A DNA stretch of 64,000 nt from contig CAJQMT010000002.1 of NCBI GenBank assembly GCA_905479475.1, forward strand, positions 1-64,000, written 5' to 3'. The DNA comes from an uncultured Flavobacteriaceae bacterium (lineage in GTDB: Bacteria > Bacteroidota > Bacteroidia > Flavobacteriales > Flavobacteriaceae). Numbering within the stretch: the stretch's first letter is position 1; every line of letters begins with the position of its first letter. A model generated the notes under the pieces. That model was not told where the DNA came from. It ran no database searches and worked only from the letters and a program-made list of their open reading frames with translations. The translations under genes were made by a program, and so were the position numbers. This document shows, in pieces, positions 60,566 through 64,000 of this stretch.

Positions 60566-62659
60566 ATGACAGATGAAAAAAAGTCTTTGAACTTTATTGA
60601 ACAAATCATTGAGGAAGATCTTAAAAACGGTTTGTCTCCTGACAAGTTGCGTTTTCGTTTTCCACCTGAACCAAATGGATATTTACATATCGGACATGCA
60701 GCTTCTATTTGTCTTAATTTTGGTTTAGGATTGAAATACGAGGCTCCTGTAAACCTTCGCTTTGACGACACCAATCCTGCTAAAGAAGAGCAAGAATATG
60801 TAGATGCCATACGCAGAGATGTAAAGTGGTTGGGCTTTGAGTGGGACAAAGAATTTTTCTCTTCCGATTATTTTCAACAACTCTACGATTGGACACTCCA
60901 ACTCATTAAAGAAGGCAAGGCATATGTAGACAATCTTTCTTCTGAGGAAATGGCCTTACAAAAAGGAACCCCCACAGAACCTGGAGTGGATAGCCCTAAT
61001 AGAAACCGTGCTATCGAAGACAACTTGGCACTCTTTCAACAAATGAAAAATGGAGATTTTGAAGAAGGTTCTCACGTATTGCGTGCCAAAATAGACATGC
61101 AACACATAAATATGCACATGCGTGACCCAATTATGTATCGCATCCTTAAAAAAGAACACCATAGAACTGGAAACGATTGGTGCATTTATCCAATGTACGA
61201 TTGGACGCATGGCGAATCGGATTATTTGGAGCAAATTTCCCATTCTATCTGTACATTAGAATTCAAAAGTCACCGCGACTTATACGATTGGTATGTGGAT
61301 CAAATTGTGGACACCCACCAATTAAGACCCAAACAACGAGAATTTGCCCGTAGAAATTTAAGTTATACGGTCATGAGCAAACGAAAGTTATTACAACTCG
61401 TTGAAGAAGGAGTTGTCAATGGCTGGGACGACCCTCGTATGCCTACCATCTCTGGTTTAAGAAGACGAGGATATACACCCGCTTCCATCCGAAAGTTTAG
61501 TGAAACTGCAGGAATTTCGAAAAGAGACAATGTTACGGATGTTGCCTTGCTCGAGTATTGTATCAAAGATGACCTGAACAAAACGGCTCCCCGTGTCATG
61601 GCTGTTTTAAATCCTTTGAAATTGATCATTACCAATTACCCTGAAGGAAAAGAGGAGTGGGTGACTGCCGAAAACAACCCAGAAGATCCAAGTGCAGGTG
61701 ACAGACAGGTTCCTTTTTCGAGAGAAATTTATATTGAAAAAGAAGACTTTAGAGAACAGGCTAATAAAAAATTCTTCCGACTAAAATTGGGAGGTGAGGT
61801 GCGTTTGAAAAACACCTATATCATCAAAGCACATGATGTGGTAAAAGATGCCGATGGAAATATTACAGAAGTACATTGCACTTATGATGAAGATTCTAAA
61901 AGTGGAAGTGGTACCGAAGCGAGTACACGACGCGTAAAAGGAACCTTGCACTGGGTATCGATACAGCACGCCGAAAAAGTGGAGGTTCGTTTGTACGACC
62001 GGCTATTTACAGAGGAAGCGCCCGACGGCCACAAAGAAAGAGATTTCAAAGAATTTATAAACCCAAACTCCTTGTCAGTTGGAAGTGCCTTTGTAGAGCC
62101 GAGTTTGAAAAATGCGCAAATAGGAGACAAATTTCAATTCCAAAGAAAAGGGTATTTCTGTATGGACACAGACGCTTCTACTGACAACTTGATTTTCAAC
62201 AAAACAGTAGGCTTGACCGATTCTTTTGCTAAAATTGAAAAGAAAGCCAAAGCACCTGCTCGAAACGAATCCTTTGAAAAAGTGGGACCTCTTGCCGGAA
62301 AATATTTGAAAGCAAGAAGTGACAAGGAAAGAAATGCCTTAAAAGAAGCCATTACTGAACTGGGCAAAAACATTCCTTTCGAAGCGTTACTTGCTCCCAT
62401 GGAAGTTGCAAAATCAAACAAAGAAATTTTATCGTGTCTCTTGACACTAGCAACAGGTGTTGAAAGTGAAGAAAATGAAGTCTTAGAAAAATTTGCAACA
62501 ACCACACTTGGCTCGAACAATAGCACCCTAAAAGTAGAAGCTATCAAATATCTATTGGAAAATAATTGGCTAAAAAAGAAATTTGACCATGCCTTACAAA
62601 CCTTAAAAACGGAAGATAAAAACCCATTTGTTCGAAGTTTACTCGAAGAAAACCTTTAA
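60566..62659 (+). CDS. glnS: Glutamine--tRNA ligase
   Basis: RFPPEPNGYLHIGHA, LRFDDTNP, VMSKRK. Confidence 0.97.
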   Translation: MTDEKKSLNFIEQIIEEDLKNGLSPDKLRFRFPPEPNGYLHIGHAASICLNFGLGLKYEAPVNLRFDDTNPAKEEQEYVDAIRRDVKWLGFEWDKEFFSSDYFQQLYDWTLQLIKEGKAYVDNLSSEEMALQKGTPTEPGVDSPNRNRAIEDNLALFQQMKNGDFEEGSHVLRAKIDMQHINMHMRDPIMYRILKKEHHRTGNDWCIYPMYDWTHGESDYLEQISHSICTLEFKSHRDLYDWYVDQIVDTHQLRPKQREFARRNLSYTVMSKRKLLQLVEEGVVNGWDDPRMPTISGLRRRGYTPASIRKFSETAGISKRDNVTDVALLEYCIKDDLNKTAPRVMAVLNPLKLIITNYPEGKEEWVTAENNPEDPSAGDRQVPFSREIYIEKEDFREQANKKFFRLKLGGEVRLKNTYIIKAHDVVKDADGNITEVHCTYDEDSKSGSGTEASTRRVKGTLHWVSIQHAEKVEVRLYDRLFTEEAPDGHKERDFKEFINPNSLSVGSAFVEPSLKNAQIGDKFQFQRKGYFCMDTDASTDNLIFNKTVGLTDSFAKIEKKAKAPARNESFEKVGPLAGKYLKARSDKERNALKEAITELGKNIPFEALLAPMEVAKSNKEILSCLLTLATGVESEENEVLEKFATTTLGSNNSTLKVEAIKYLLENNWLKKKFDHALQTLKTEDKNPFVRSLLEENL

Positions 62660-62675
62660 GTAATACTTTTTTATC

Positions 62676-62712
62676 AAAAGGGCGATTTCTTTGAAACTGC
62701 CCTTTTTTTTTA
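62676..62712. terminator. Terminator between glnS and bioA
   Basis: AAAAGGGC / GCCCTTTT plus T run. Confidence 0.65.
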
Positions 62713-62736
62713 TGCTTCCATAAAACTTTATTCTAC

Positions 62737-64000
62737 CTACAACAAAGACAAGGCTTTTTCAATAGTCGAATAAATTTTTTGCAAGTCCACATCAGAAATA
62801 ACAAAGGGTGGAAGAATATAGATTGTATTCCCCAAAGGCCTAAGACAGACGCCATTTTCCATAAAAAAAGAAAACAACTGATCTCGCAAGGCACCATAAC
62901 GATCCATTTCAATGGCCAAATCCAACGCCACAATAACGCCTAGTTGTCGCGTTGCTTTTACTTTGGGATGCTGCTTTATTTTTGCTTCAAAAAGCTGATG
63001 CTGTTTCGAAATTCTTTGGATGTTTTGCTGTATCTCATCCGAAACCAACAAATCAATTCCTGCTGAAACAGCCGTACATCCCAACGGATTTGCAGAATAA
63101 GTATGCCCATGAAAAAACCCTTTTCCAATATCATCGGCTAAAAATGCATCGTATATCTTCTGCGTACAGGTAGTCAAGGCCATCGGTACGACACCTCCTG
63201 TCAATGACTTGGACAAACACATGATGTCAGGAAGATTTTGCAGATAATCAGAGGCAAAATATTTTCCAGTTTTCCCAAATCCTGTCATTACCTCATCGGC
63301 AATCGCGAGTACGTGATGTTGCTTTGCTATGCCAATCAATTCATCCAATAATTTTGCATCGTACATTTTCATGGCTGCCGCACCTTGCACCAGGGGTTCA
63401 AAAATAAAAGCGGCCACCTCACCTGAAGAAACGAAGGAGGTAAACTTTCTTTTTACCGCTTCAAAGTTGTCTTGATTCGGAACTGCAATCCTGTCAACAT
63501 TCAATAAAAAATCTTCAAAAGGACCGTTGTATACAGACAAACCTGAAACAGACATCGCACCAAAAGTATCTCCGTGAAATGCATGTTCCAATGCAATGAT
63601 TTTCAATCTTTTTTCTCCTTGATTGAAATGGTATTGCAAAGCCATTTTCACAGCAATATCTACCGAGGTAGATCCATTGTCAGAAAAAAATATTTTTTGC
63701 TGATTTACTGGAAGAATCGCCATCAATTTTTCAGACATTTTTACGGCGGGTTCATGTGTAAATCCGCTAAAAACTACCTGATCTAACTTGAACAATTGCG
63801 CGGTTATTTTCTGAGTGATGTATTCGTTGCAATGTCCGTACATACATGTATACCAAGATGCAATTCCGTCGATATAAGAATTGCCTTCTTCATCGTATAG
63901 CCACACCCCTTTGGCCGCAGTAACCGCCAAATGCTTGGAATGCAACTTATGCTGAGTCAAGGGATGCCACAAATGTTTTTGATCTCTTTCTGATAATGTC
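62737..64000 (-). CDS. bioA: Adenosylmethionine--8-amino-7-oxononanoate aminotransferase (partial, runs off the window)
   Basis: WHPLTQHK, GIASWYTCMYGH, DEVMTGFGKTGKYFAS; reading frame stays open to the window edge (TLSERDQKHLWHPLTQ), so the ORF-track TTG start is internal. Confidence 0.93.
   Translation of the reverse strand, partial: TLSERDQKHLWHPLTQHKLHSKHLAVTAAKGVWLYDEEGNSYIDGIASWYTCMYGHCNEYITQKITAQLFKLDQVVFSGFTHEPAVKMSEKLMAILPVNQQKIFFSDNGSTSVDIAVKMALQYHFNQGEKRLKIIALEHAFHGDTFGAMSVSGLSVYNGPFEDFLLNVDRIAVPNQDNFEAVKRKFTSFVSSGEVAAFIFEPLVQGAAAMKMYDAKLLDELIGIAKQHHVLAIADEVMTGFGKTGKYFASDYLQNLPDIMCLSKSLTGGVVPMALTTCTQKIYDAFLADDIGKGFFHGHTYSANPLGCTAVSAGIDLLVSDEIQQNIQRISKQHQLFEAKIKQHPKVKATRQLGVIVALDLAIEMDRYGALRDQLFSFFMENGVCLRPLGNTIYILPPFVISDVDLQKIYSTIEKALSLL

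Overview
The window is AT-rich chromosomal DNA from a marine-type Flavobacteriaceae (Bacteroidota), judged from protein families, TAnnTTTG -7 boxes, and a SprE/PorW gene near the ATP synthase genes. The left ~27 kb is a nitrate/nitrite assimilation island: nirB-nirD-DUF4202-histidine kinase (minus strand); two paralogous Cys-rich Crp/Fnr regulators flanking a GH16 laminarinase; nrtA-nrtB-nrtC-nrtD; an alginate-export-type porin; a globin; a four-gene redox operon; a NarL-type response regulator; a 1177-aa NasA fused to a NirB-like FAD/BFD reductase; and a degenerate siroheme-reductase-like protein fused to rubredoxin. The rest is mostly housekeeping: yifB, ahcY, PPTase, DEAD helicase, arfB, a TPP riboswitch with a TonB receptor, feoAB, SCO1, rseP, bioB plus a ketosynthase, the ATP synthase operon (partial set), bactofilin, sprE/porW, nitronate monooxygenase, peptidases, tRNA-Cys, folB, glnS and bioA (cut by the window edge). 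Best candidates for under-described biology are: (1) the DUF3365 / H-x13-H diheme membrane protein / FAD-2Fe2S reductase / pentaheme cytochrome operon beside a globin; (2) the NasA-NirB-like fusion coupled to the rubredoxin fusion; (3) a helically phased TACGTA operator shared by nitrate promoters, possibly read by the split HK/NarL-like two-component pair; (4) long perfect hairpins in the nrtA-nrtB and nrtB-nrtC gaps. All calls come from reading sequence and the supplied ORFs; no database search was run.
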